Below the pieces are notes generated by a model, which searched no databases, had not been told where the DNA came from, and worked only from the letters and a program-made list of their open reading frames with translations. 64,000 bases of DNA. Origin: NZQO01 sp964639255 (lineage in GTDB: Bacteria > Bacteroidota > Bacteroidia > Flavobacteriales > Flavobacteriaceae). Of the stretch, positions 28,586 to 37,054 are shown in pieces. Where the stretch lies: positions 1 to 64,000 of the forward strand of contig CAZXDP010000003.1 in the NCBI GenBank assembly GCA_964639255.1. Reading direction: 5' to 3'. A program made the translations under genes and the position numbers. Each line of letters opens with the position of its first letter. Position 1 is the stretch's first letter.

Positions 28586-31500
28586 CTATTCCTTCACGAG
28601 GCGTTTCACAACGCTCGCCTTCTCGCTGGTGATGGTCACCATGTACATTCCCGAGGCCAGCCCGGAGATGTCGATGCTCTGGCTTCCCTGCATCGCGCGC
28701 AGGTCAACCTGGTCTACCAGCTTGCCGCTCACGTCGTAGATCGCCGCGCTCTCCAGCTGGATGCCCGAGCTGTTCTGCAGGGTCACCTGGTTGGTGGCGG
28801 GGTTCGGGTACATCGCGATGGCACTGCCCAGCTCGTTCGAGTTGGTGCCAAGTACGCTCTCCACGGTGAGCTCGAACTCACAGGTGGCCACGTTGCCGTA
28901 CTCGTCCTCCGCGGTAAGGGTCACCGTGTAGGTGCCGTCGGGGATGAGCTCGCCCGCGGCCGGGTCCTGGGTGGTGATGGTCACCGGGTCGGTACAGTTG
29001 TCAAGGGCAGAGGCCTCGCCGGTGGCGAAGTAGTCCGGCACCTCATAGAACAGGTTGCCGGAGCCTGGGTCAACGGTCTGGTCGGCAGGGCAGGTGAGCT
29101 CTGGCGCAAGGGCGTCGACCACGGTCACTACCGCCTGGCAGGAGGCGATGTTGCCGCTGGCGTCGCTGGCGAACACCGTAACGGTGATGGGCGTGCCTAT
29201 GTCGGCGCAGCTCACCTCGGTCACGTCTACCGCTAGGGTCTCGATGCCACAGGCATCAAAGGAGAGCGGGCCGCCGGGGATCTCCACGAAGAAGGCATCG
29301 CCGTCACTATTAGTCAACTCCAATGACCAGTTGGAAGGCGCAAATTGACCTTCAAAGCCAGGGGTGAAGTTGGTGATAATAGTTTCGTTATTTCCGAAGG
29401 AATTATCATCTGTTTGAGATCTAAATCCAAAGACATCGCCAGCGTTCAAGCTTACCGATGCATTTCCATTTTGATTTCCAATGGCGGGGTCGGTAAGTTG
29501 TGTGTATACGCCGTTTACGATATAGCCGAAGCTATCAAACCCGGGTATATCATTTAAGGTATAGTCCCAATCGAACGTAATGGTAACTGGGTCGGTAACG
29601 TTCACAACGAAATCGGTCAAACCTTCCGAGCCACTGGAATTGTCGCTTCCAATCACCATTGCCTCAAAAGTTGCTTCGGTGGTAGCCAAAAGAGCCATAG
29701 GATCTATGGTGGCGGTGCCGTCTGCCCCGAGCTCGATGGTCGTATCGGCGCACACCAACACTGGTGCGGTCTCGTCGATTACGTTCACGGTAGAGATACA
29801 AGAGCTAAAGTTGCCGCTATCATCGGTAACGAATACTTCGATCTGGTTCTCGCCCAGTTGCGAGCAGTCAAAGGAAACTTCAGTAGACGATGGCGATCCT
29901 TCTGTATACAAAATGTTTCCGCTAAACACGCGTGGTGAGAATATAGAGGTGCCAAATGGTCCAGATCCACCTGCGCCTTCATAAAATTCGATGTTGGCAT
30001 CGGAAGTATAAAGAGCACCTGTGGTGGTTCCGTTAAAATATCTCAAAGTACCTCCATTTACGGTGGTGATGTGGAAAGCAGCTGTCTCGCCGGCCATTAT
30101 TTCCTGCTCGAGGTCAAGATTTAGCGGTGTGGCTACATCGGTTCCATTAGAAACAACGCCTGTGGCGGTACCCAGGAGCGTCCACGCAGAAGGGTCTGAC
30201 TCGAATCCAACGTAAGAACCCGATTTATAGTAGACGGCTACATCGTCTGTGGTTCCGGTCGCCAAATTAACGTTGAACGAATTAATAGTTACATCGTTAA
30301 CCGCTACTATATCGAACCAGTTAGCATTGAATCCATTATCACTAAGTAAGGAGGTTTCCAAATTCTGAGGGGTACCGCCACCACCGGTAGAGGGTCCGCC
30401 TACTGACACTGTAAAGCCGCAGCCTTCTTCTACGCTCAAGATGAGATCGGCTGCATCGATGGTTGCCATTCCATTGGCGTCGAGTACCACATCTAATGGT
30501 GCAGCGGTAACTTCATATTGGTATAATAGGGAGAAGCTATTCACGATACCTTGATCTCCACCTGCAGTATCTTCTATGCTAAGGATCCAATTACCTGCGG
30601 TGCTCTCACCATCGAATGCCGAAAGTGGGTTGCTGGGCACATAATCTGCTTCGGGGAAGGCACTTGCGCTAGAGCCACCGCCAGTTGGGTCGCAATCTAA
30701 GACATTGGCAGATTCATCATCGAGCCTCGTAATGATATCGTTGGCAGAACAGCCATCGGCGCCACCACTGAAAATCACCACTTGCGTACCGGCAGGAGAT
30801 TCCAGGGTAATTTCCAAATCGCCCGTCCAGGTATGGGTAATGTTTAAATCGATATCGAGATCTTCAATCGTAACATCATCGGTAACGTTTAGCGTTGTGC
30901 TCACGGTAGTATTGTCTACGATTGCCAAACCTGGGGTTCCCGTTGTCGATCCTGTAAGCGTTGCAGGCTCACCTACACAGGCAATTACCGGTGCAGTAGT
31001 ATCTTGGATAGTGACGGTACTGGTACAGGAGGTAGCATTTCCTTCGGCATCGGTCACGGTTAGCACTACATCTGTAGTCCCGATATCGTCACAGTCGAAT
31101 TCACCCGTAGAAGGGATTAGCACCCCATCTATAGAGTAAATAAGCGATCCATTCCAAATACGTGGGCTAAAGGTAGTCGATGTAAATGGCGTGTTATTGG
31201 CCGCTCCCAAGGACAGGCTCAAATCTGCATTAGAATAGCTCGTACTCGCTGGGGCGGGGCTGGCACCCGAGCCTGAGTAATCATGACCGTGCGTAGCGTC
31301 CATAACTAAGGCCATCGCATAGGTAGTATTGGCGCTAAGGATAATTGGCGCGCCTAAGGTTGCCAAAGAGGGATTGTCCTCCCCGGCCGAGGTGCCTGTA
31401 GCAGTCGCGACGGGAGAGCCCCAAGGCGCTGGATTTTGGGTGTTTCCTACATAGGTACCCACGAAGCTATAAATGCTTACGGTAAAGGCTCCTGGATCGG

Positions 31501-32476
31501 CAGTATTCATTTCTAGGGCTTCAAGCGTCAGGTCTTCAGGGCCAACGGTTACGTTGAAATACACTGCTCCTCCTGATATACCTCCGTTGTTGGAATTGAA
31601 AATGGTTGAAATAGTTCCGGATACGGAACCTACCACACCAAGTTCGTACGATACGATGCCGCAATTATCGGTCGAGCCATTGTCCACATCGGTGGGGTCG
31701 ATCATGACCATTCCCGTAACCGGGTCGAGGTCTAAGGTGAGATCTTGACAAACAGCGATAGGCGCCTCTGTGTCGGTTACCGTGACAAGGAATGAACAGG
31801 TTTCGGTATTTCCATCGCTGTCGGTTACGGAATATTCAACCGTTGTATCCCCTACGGGGAATGCAGAACCACTAGCTGGTCCAGCCGTTTGAGTAGTTGT
31901 AAGCGGACCATCCTCTATGTCGAACGCGATGGCGTCGGCAAAGTTTACGATAGCCGTGCACTGACCTGGGTCGGTATCGGCCGAGATGTTCCCAGGACAA
32001 GCAATTACAGGCGGATTGCCTATAGGAGCGCCTGGAAATCCACTAACGCTTAAATTAAAGGTGCCTGTACCACCACCAAAACCGTGTACAAGCACATAAT
32101 AAGTGGAGCTTCCATCGGTTGTAAAATTTACAGCCGATTGTAATCCACAGGAATCATCATTTCCCGCAACGCAACTAAAGCTTCCACAAGATCCAGTATA
32201 AACAGATAGTTTTGAATCGTAACTAGTTCCACCACATAAGCTCAAATCCACGGTTGATCCGGTACCCGAGGTGTCTGTAAATCGATACCATACTCCTGGG
32301 GAGGTACTGCTCGTACCGCAAAAGGGTACTGCATCGGTCGTAGCACCTACGGTAGTGCCAGAAATACTGCCGTTGGCCGTAATTTCAATCGCATTGGCAC
32401 AAAGGTCGTTAGCGGGCTGGGCGAATCCCCAACTGCTAATTGCCAACGCGAAAATCAATAATGTAATTTTCTTCAT
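28586..32476 (-). CDS. T9SS-secreted HYR-domain protein with P-domain and nested beta-sandwich inserts
   Basis: A 1,296-residue secreted protein. A signal peptide (MKKITLLIFALAISSWGFA) leads into a PPC-like domain (about 20-150: NDLCANAIEI, VWYRFTD). HYR domains follow, recognisable by GQCTAIVNFADA, VTDSDGNTETCSF and TDTEAPIAVCQD. Several carry other domains nested inside them, including a proprotein-convertase P-domain (NITHTWTGDLEITLESPAGT) and two related sandwich domains, each ending in FSPR(I/V)(W/F). The C-terminus is a type A T9SS sorting domain (MYPNPATNQVTLQN to VVKRLVKE). No catalytic domain is visible, so it is probably an adhesive or binding surface protein. The part encoded at about 28600-29300 has G+C-rich codons quite unlike the rest. 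Confidence 0.9.
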   Translation of the reverse strand: MKKITLLIFALAISSWGFAQPANDLCANAIEITANGSISGTTVGATTDAVPFCGTSSTSPGVWYRFTDTSGTGSTVDLSLCGGTSYDSKLSVYTGSCGSFSCVAGNDDSCGLQSAVNFTTDGSSTYYVLVHGFGGGTGTFNLSVSGFPGAPIGNPPVIACPGNISADTDPGQCTAIVNFADAIAFDIEDGPLTTTQTAGPASGSAFPVGDTTVEYSVTDSDGNTETCSFLVTVTDTEAPIAVCQDLTLDLDPVTGMVMIDPTDVDNGSTDNCGIVSYELGVVGSVSGTISTIFNSNNGGISGGAVYFNVTVGPEDLTLEALEMNTADPGAFTVSIYSFVGTYVGNTQNPAPWGSPVATATGTSAGEDNPSLATLGAPIILSANTTYAMALVMDATHGHDYSGSGASPAPASTSYSNADLSLSLGAANNTPFTSTTFSPRIWNGSLIYSIDGVLIPSTGEFDCDDIGTTDVVLTVTDAEGNATSCTSTVTIQDTTAPVIACVGEPATLTGSTTGTPGLAIVDNTTVSTTLNVTDDVTIEDLDIDLNITHTWTGDLEITLESPAGTQVVIFSGGADGCSANDIITRLDDESANVLDCDPTGGGSSASAFPEADYVPSNPLSAFDGESTAGNWILSIEDTAGGDQGIVNSFSLLYQYEVTAAPLDVVLDANGMATIDAADLILSVEEGCGFTVSVGGPSTGGGGTPQNLETSLLSDNGFNANWFDIVAVNDVTINSFNVNLATGTTDDVAVYYKSGSYVGFESDPSAWTLLGTATGVVSNGTDVATPLNLDLEQEIMAGETAAFHITTVNGGTLRYFNGTTTGALYTSDANIEFYEGAGGSGPFGTSIFSPRVFSGNILYTEGSPSSTEVSFDCSQLGENQIEVFVTDDSGNFSSCISTVNVIDETAPVLVCADTTIELGADGTATIDPMALLATTEATFEAMVIGSDNSSGSEGLTDFVVNVTDPVTITFDWDYTLNDIPGFDSFGYIVNGVYTQLTDPAIGNQNGNASVSLNAGDVFGFRSQTDDNSFGNNETIITNFTPGFEGQFAPSNWSLELTNSDGDAFFVEIPGGPLSFDACGIETLAVDVTEVSCADIGTPITVTVFASDASGNIASCQAVVTVVDALAPELTCPADQTVDPGSGNLFYEVPDYFATGEASALDNCTDPVTITTQDPAAGELIPDGTYTVTLTAEDEYGNVATCEFELTVESVLGTNSNELGSAIAMYPNPATNQVTLQNSSGIQLESAAIYDVSGKLVDQVDLRAMQGSQSIDISGLASGMYMVTITSEKASVVKRLVKE

Positions 32477-32603
32477 AATATTATGATTAATTAGTTAACG
32501 CAATAAAAATACACTAAGGAAACGACAGCTAATTAACTTTTAGATGAAAGGATATAAATTCCTGTTAAAAAGCATAACACTATTTTTCCTACATAATTGG
32601 ACA

Positions 32604-32633
32604 TAAAAAAACCGCCCTATTTAAAGGCGGTTT
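32604..32633 (-). terminator. htpG terminator
   Basis: On the minus strand, AAACCGCC and its complement form a stem around TTTAAATAGG, followed by seven T. It lies just after the htpG stop codon. Confidence 0.88.
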
Positions 32634-32658
32634 GTCCATTTTTTGAAATTCGCTATAG

Positions 32659-34551
32659 CTATTTGATCATCTCGTAACTGCGCTTTATAAAAGCGGTCAT
32701 TTCGCTACCTTTTAAAAGTCCCTTGCTAAGCTTGGCGAGGTCGAGGGCTTGGTTCACCAAGCGCTCTTTTTTCTTTTGGGTTTTCGTATTCATGATTTCC
32801 GAAATGAGCTCGTGATTTGTGTTCACCAACAAATTGTACATTTCGGGGAATGAACCCATACCGAACATCCCGCCGCCACCGGTTTGCTGCATCTCCTTCA
32901 TACGGCGCATAAATTCGGGTTCGGTAATGATAAAGGGATTGGCATGGCTGTCCATCGCCTCTAGCTGGACGCTAAACTTTTCAGAAGGTATTGTTTCTTC
33001 CAAAAACGATTTCAACGTTTCTTTTTCCTCGTCGGAAAGTTTCGAAATTTGCGCATCGTCCTTCTTTATCAAATTGTCGATATGGTCGCTGTCTACCCGA
33101 ACAAAACTGATTTTTTCCTTTTCGCTTTCCATTTTCTGCAGCAAATGGGGCACGATGGGCGAATCTAACAAGAGCACTTCATAACCTTTCTCCTTGGCGG
33201 CCTCAATATAACTGTGCTGTTCCTCTTTGTTGGAAGCGTAAAGCACCACCAGTTTGTCATCTTTATCGGTCTGGGCGTCCTTTATTTTCTCTTGAAGCTC
33301 TTCAAAAGTATAAAAGCTGCCATCGACAGTTGGATAGAGGGCAAATTTTTGGGCTTTTTCAAAGAATTTATCTTCGGTGAGCATCCCGTACTCGATGACG
33401 ATCTTGATGTCGTTCCATTTCTTTTCGAAATCTTCACGATTTTCTGTAAACAGGCTCTTCAGCTTATCGGCCACCTTTCGGGTGATATAGCTCGAAATTT
33501 TCTTCACGGCCCCATCGGCCTGAAGATAGCTTCTGGAAACGTTCAAAGGTATATCGGGACTGTCTATTACTCCACGCAACATGGTTAGGAATTCTGGTAC
33601 AATACCCTCTACGTTATCGGTAACGAATACCTGATTTTGGTACAACTGTATTTTATCCTTCTGAATGCTCATATCGTTCGTCATCTTCGGGAAATAGAGA
33701 ATTCCGGTAAGGTTGAAGGGATAATCTACGTTGAGGTGTATGTGGAACAACGGCTCCTGGAACTGCATAGGGTACAGCTCGCGGTAAAATTTCTTGTAAT
33801 CCTCCTCCTGTAAATCGGTGGGTTGCTTTGTCCACGCAGGATTCGGGTTATTTACGATATCGTCTACCTCCTTCGTCGGAGCTGGATCTTCTTCCTTCGC
33901 ACCCTCGGGCTTCGGCAAGGTTTCAGTTCTCGTACCAAATTTAATGGGCACGGGCATAAACTTGTTGTACTTTACCAGCAACTCTCTAATGCGTGACTCC
34001 TCTAAAAATTCGGTTTCATCTTTAGCGATGTGGAGAATGATCTCGGTACCGTGCTCTTTTTTATCGGCATCTTCGAGGGTATATTTTGGGCTACCGTCGC
34101 ACACCCAATGGGCCGCTGGCGCATCCTTATAACTTTTGGTTACGATCTCTACCTTTTCGGCAACCATAAAGGCCGAATAGAACCCAAGTCCGAAATGCCC
34201 AATGATGCCAGCATCTTCCCCATTTTTGTCTTTGTACTTCTCTATAAATTCCTCGGCGCCCGAAAAAGCAATGTCATTAATGTACTTATTCACTTCCTCC
34301 TTGGTCATCCCGATACCTTGGTCGATGATATGCAAGGTCTTGTTTTTCTTGTCGATTTTGACCTCGATGCTGAGGTTGCTTACATCTACATCGTTGGCCT
34401 CGCCAATGTTGGCCAAATGCTTCAGCTTTAGTGTGGCATCGGTGGCATTGCTTATTAGCTCCCGTAGAAAAATCTCGTGGTCGCTATACAGAAATTTCTT
34501 GATAAGCGGGAAAATATTCTCTACCGATACATTTATGGTTCCTGTGCTCAT
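32659..34551 (-). CDS. htpG: molecular chaperone HtpG (Hsp90)
   Basis: Bacterial Hsp90, an ATP-driven cytosolic chaperone. The 630 residues cover the full family length. The GHKL ATP site is intact: ELISNATDATLKLK, IDQGIGMTKEEV and GIIGHFGLGFYSAFMVAE. The middle domain has YFPKMTNDMSIQ and LNVSRSYLQADGAVK. It is monocistronic with its own terminator. A six-base inverted repeat (TTCCGC TACT GCGGAA, 34560-34575) lies in the leader and could form a small hairpin. No obvious heat-shock operator is seen. Confidence 0.98.
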   Translation of the reverse strand: MSTGTINVSVENIFPLIKKFLYSDHEIFLRELISNATDATLKLKHLANIGEANDVDVSNLSIEVKIDKKNKTLHIIDQGIGMTKEEVNKYINDIAFSGAEEFIEKYKDKNGEDAGIIGHFGLGFYSAFMVAEKVEIVTKSYKDAPAAHWVCDGSPKYTLEDADKKEHGTEIILHIAKDETEFLEESRIRELLVKYNKFMPVPIKFGTRTETLPKPEGAKEEDPAPTKEVDDIVNNPNPAWTKQPTDLQEEDYKKFYRELYPMQFQEPLFHIHLNVDYPFNLTGILYFPKMTNDMSIQKDKIQLYQNQVFVTDNVEGIVPEFLTMLRGVIDSPDIPLNVSRSYLQADGAVKKISSYITRKVADKLKSLFTENREDFEKKWNDIKIVIEYGMLTEDKFFEKAQKFALYPTVDGSFYTFEELQEKIKDAQTDKDDKLVVLYASNKEEQHSYIEAAKEKGYEVLLLDSPIVPHLLQKMESEKEKISFVRVDSDHIDNLIKKDDAQISKLSDEEKETLKSFLEETIPSEKFSVQLEAMDSHANPFIITEPEFMRRMKEMQQTGGGGMFGMGSFPEMYNLLVNTNHELISEIMNTKTQKKKERLVNQALDLAKLSKGLLKGSEMTAFIKRSYEMIK

Positions 34552-34722
34552 AGTGTATGTTCCGCTACTGCGGAAATTTTAGGTTAAACGATTCGTTTCA
34601 ATTACGCGATGGCTTATTCAAAGAAGATACCATTTCAACAGCTATGACAGGTTGTCACTTTCACCGATTCTTGAAACGTAAGGAAACGGGATTATCGTAG
34701 ACCAAATATCTCGAACGGTAAC

Positions 34723-34780
34723 TTTAACAAAACATTCTGTTTAAGAAAAAAATAAATAAATTAAACATTTTGTATCTTTG
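34723..34780 (+). promoter_or_regulatory. tetR promoter with three GTTTAAC-like half-sites
   Basis: TATCTTTG at 34773-34780 is a clear -7 box. In front of it are TTTAAC (34723), GTTTAAG (34739) and the inverted TTAAAC (34761). The same set, with the same 22-base spacing between the second and third sites, recurs after the ABC1 gene. These are candidate binding sites of the TetR protein itself; that is inference. Confidence 0.5.
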
Positions 34781-34826
34781 AGACGTAAGAGTATTGTTCT
34801 AGAATTGTGAAAAGAAACCCTTTATT

Positions 34827-35495
34827 ATGAGCGCGAAAAAAGCAGCATCCAAAAAGACAGTGACCAACCGGTCCAGCATCATCGATTCTTATATGCAGTA
34901 TGTGCTAGAGCACGGCGAAACACCCAAAAGCGTATATAAATTCAGCAAAGATCTTTCCATCACAGAAACTGAGTTTTACCAGTTTTTCGGTTCTTTTGAA
35001 GGATTGCGACGGGAGATTTGGAATACTTTCTTCGATGAGGCGATGAAGCTGGCCCATAAGAACAAAGCGTATGACGCTTTCAGCAACCAAGAGAAAATGC
35101 TCACCTTCCTATTTACTTTTTTCGAGCTACTTACTGCCAATAGAAGTTATGTGCTTTTTGCCTTAGCACAAGAGCGTGATATGATGAAAAACCTGTCACA
35201 GTTAAAAGGGCTGCGCAGTCGAATTAAAGAATTTGCCTCTGGCCTCATCAACGATAAAAATCAGGAAAAGCAGCTGCGCATTTTGAAGCATCCAGTTTCG
35301 GTTTTTTCTGAAGGGGCTTGGCTTCAAACTCTCTTCATATTGAAATATTGGATGGAAGATAATTCCCCCAATTTCGAGAAGACCGATGTGGTTATCGAAA
35401 AATCGGTGCGCGCCATTTTTGATGTATTTGAAACCACGCCTCTGGAGAGCGTGATCGACTTTGGAAAATTTCTTTGGAAAGATAAAATGAATTAA
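34827..35495 (+). CDS. TetR/AcrR family transcriptional regulator
   Basis: A 222-residue regulator. After a lysine-rich tail (MSAKKAASKKTVTNRSS) the N-terminal helices match a TetR DNA-binding domain, with the usual YxFF recognition end seen as ITETEFYQFFGSFEGLRREIW. The C-terminal helical domain would bind a ligand or dimerise. It lies 25 bases before the ABC1 kinase gene and is probably co-transcribed with it; this pairing is familiar from Flavobacteriaceae. Repeated half-sites in its promoter suggest autoregulation. Confidence 0.88.
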   Translation: MSAKKAASKKTVTNRSSIIDSYMQYVLEHGETPKSVYKFSKDLSITETEFYQFFGSFEGLRREIWNTFFDEAMKLAHKNKAYDAFSNQEKMLTFLFTFFELLTANRSYVLFALAQERDMMKNLSQLKGLRSRIKEFASGLINDKNQEKQLRILKHPVSVFSEGAWLQTLFILKYWMEDNSPNFEKTDVVIEKSVRAIFDVFETTPLESVIDFGKFLWKDKMN

Positions 35496-35520
35496 TACCC
35501 ACCCTAATACAATACACCCC

Positions 35521-36837
35521 TTGAAAACGATAGACAGCATCCCTACCCATAAAATTGCCCGAGCCAGCAAGCTGGTAAAGACCGGCGTTAAGGTGGGTGG
35601 AAACTACTTAAAATATTACGGCGGCAAACTTGTAAACCCTGAGCTTACCAAAGAGCAACTCAACGAGAGCAATGCCGAGGATATTTACGACGGACTTAAA
35701 AGTTTGAAGGGAAGTGCACTTAAGGTGGCGCAAATGCTCAGTATGGAGAAAAATATTATGCCCAAGGCATATGTAGAAAAATTCTCCCTAGCGCAATTTC
35801 AGGTACCGCCGCTGTCGGCGCCCTTGGTGCGCAAAACCTTCCAAAAATACTTTGGCAAGTCGCCCGATGAAATTTTTGATACGTTCAACCTAGATTCTGT
35901 CGCCGCAGCAAGTATTGGGCAGGTGCACAAAGCCACAAAGGACGGGAAAGAACTTGCCGTTAAAATCCAGTATCCGGGCGTCGCCCAGAGCATTAGTAGC
36001 GATTTGGCATTGGTAAAGCCCGTGGCCTTGAGAATGTTTAATTTGAAAGGAAAAGATTCTGACAAGTATTTCAAGGAAATAGAAGGGAAATTGCTCGAAG
36101 AGACCGATTACCTTCTGGAAGTGACACAGAGCAGGGAAATTTCTGAAGCTTGTGGCCACATAGAAAACATTCGATTCCCCAATTATTACGAAAATCTCTC
36201 TACCGATCGAATCATTACCATGGATTGGATGGAAGGGGAGCATCTTTCGCAATTTGCCGCCAGAAATACCGATAGGGAACTGGCGAATTCAGTAGGACAA
36301 GCACTTTGGGATTTTTATATGTACCAAATGCACGTTTTAAAGCGCGTGCATGCCGATCCCCATCCGGGAAATTTTTTGGTCGATCAACACGGCAATCTTA
36401 TTGCTATCGACTTTGGCTGCGTAAAAGCGGTACCCAATGACTTTTACGAGCCATATTTTGAACTGGCCATCCCGGAACGTATAAACGATCCCGAAGTGTT
36501 CCTATCGAAAATGTACCAACTTGATATCTTAAAAAAAGAAGATACTGCGGAAGAGATTGCATTCTTTTCGGCGCTATTTCATGAAATGCTCAGCCTATTT
36601 ACCCAACCTTTCCACAGCGAGCGGTTCGATTTTGGAGATAACGAATTCTTCGGAAAGATTGCCAAGCTAAGTGATAAATATGCCAAGGATACCGAATTAA
36701 GAAAAAAGAACGGCAATCGAGGATCTAAACATTTCCTCTACATTAACCGAACGTACTTTGGCCTGTACAACTTATTGAACGATTTGGGGGCAACCGTTCA
36801 AATACATAACTATAAAAATTATTTAAGTAAAGTTTAA
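35521..36837 (+). CDS. ABC1/UbiB (AarF) family atypical kinase
   Basis: A 438-residue member of the UbiB/ABC1 atypical kinase family, which supports isoprenoid quinone or lipid metabolism. Visible motifs are the alanine-rich loop VAAASIGQVHKA, AVKIQYPGV with the ATP-site lysine, EETDYLLEV, VHADPHPGNFL and IDFG. The family's KxGQ motif appears here as KVAQ (ALKVAQMLSM), a Gly to Ala change. The start is TTG (protein MKTIDSIPTHK); the first in-frame ATG would cut into the conserved N-terminus. It follows tetR closely. Confidence 0.92.
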   Translation: MKTIDSIPTHKIARASKLVKTGVKVGGNYLKYYGGKLVNPELTKEQLNESNAEDIYDGLKSLKGSALKVAQMLSMEKNIMPKAYVEKFSLAQFQVPPLSAPLVRKTFQKYFGKSPDEIFDTFNLDSVAAASIGQVHKATKDGKELAVKIQYPGVAQSISSDLALVKPVALRMFNLKGKDSDKYFKEIEGKLLEETDYLLEVTQSREISEACGHIENIRFPNYYENLSTDRIITMDWMEGEHLSQFAARNTDRELANSVGQALWDFYMYQMHVLKRVHADPHPGNFLVDQHGNLIAIDFGCVKAVPNDFYEPYFELAIPERINDPEVFLSKMYQLDILKKEDTAEEIAFFSALFHEMLSLFTQPFHSERFDFGDNEFFGKIAKLSDKYAKDTELRKKNGNRGSKHFLYINRTYFGLYNLLNDLGATVQIHNYKNYLSKV

Positions 36838-36927
36838 CATTTATTGTTTAACTTATAGTATAAAAAATTAAACAAAATGTTGTATCTTTGAAATAACAAA
36901 GTGGGATAATAGAATTGCTATGAGAAA
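36832..36927 (+). repeat. second copy of the tetR promoter/leader region
   Basis: GTTTAAC at 36832 and 36846, TTAAAC at 36868, TATCTTTG at 36883-36890, and TAGAATTG exactly 19 bases after the box repeat the arrangement at 34723-34817, where TAGAATTG is also 19 bases after the box. Downstream there is only a three-codon frame (ATG AGA AAG TAA) and then hairpins. Confidence 0.6.
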
Positions 36928-36967
36928 GTAAATTTTTTTCTATTATTTTATTGGTTAGGTTGTTTAG

Positions 36968-36992
36968 ACAAGGGCGCACTTCGCGCCCTTGT
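36968..36992 (+). terminator. hairpin after the repeated leader
   Basis: A ten-base perfect stem, ACAAGGGCGC and its complement, around ACTTC. The downstream tail is only modestly T-rich. It could end a short transcript begun at about 36896 or the tetR-ABC1 transcript. Confidence 0.6.
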
Positions 36993-37000
36993 TGCTTATG

Positions 37001-37030
37001 CAAAGAGCCCCGTAAAAACGGGGCTCTTTG
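37001..37030. terminator. bidirectional terminator between the ABC1 and S9 peptidase genes
   Basis: A perfect 13-base stem CAAAGAGCCCCGT with a four-A loop and its complement. It lies 25 bases after the stop of the minus-strand peptidase and could serve both strands. Confidence 0.75.
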
Positions 37031-37054
37031 TAATTATTGTTGTGCTTAGCATAG

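Noticed and set aside
28559..29236. A 225-codon plus-strand frame opposite the HYR-domain gene
   Set aside because: It exists only because the G+C-rich 3' block of the real gene lacks stop codons on the other strand.
34560..34575. A heat-shock operator upstream of htpG
   Set aside because: The six-base inverted repeat is far shorter than a CIRCE element and matches no operator I know.
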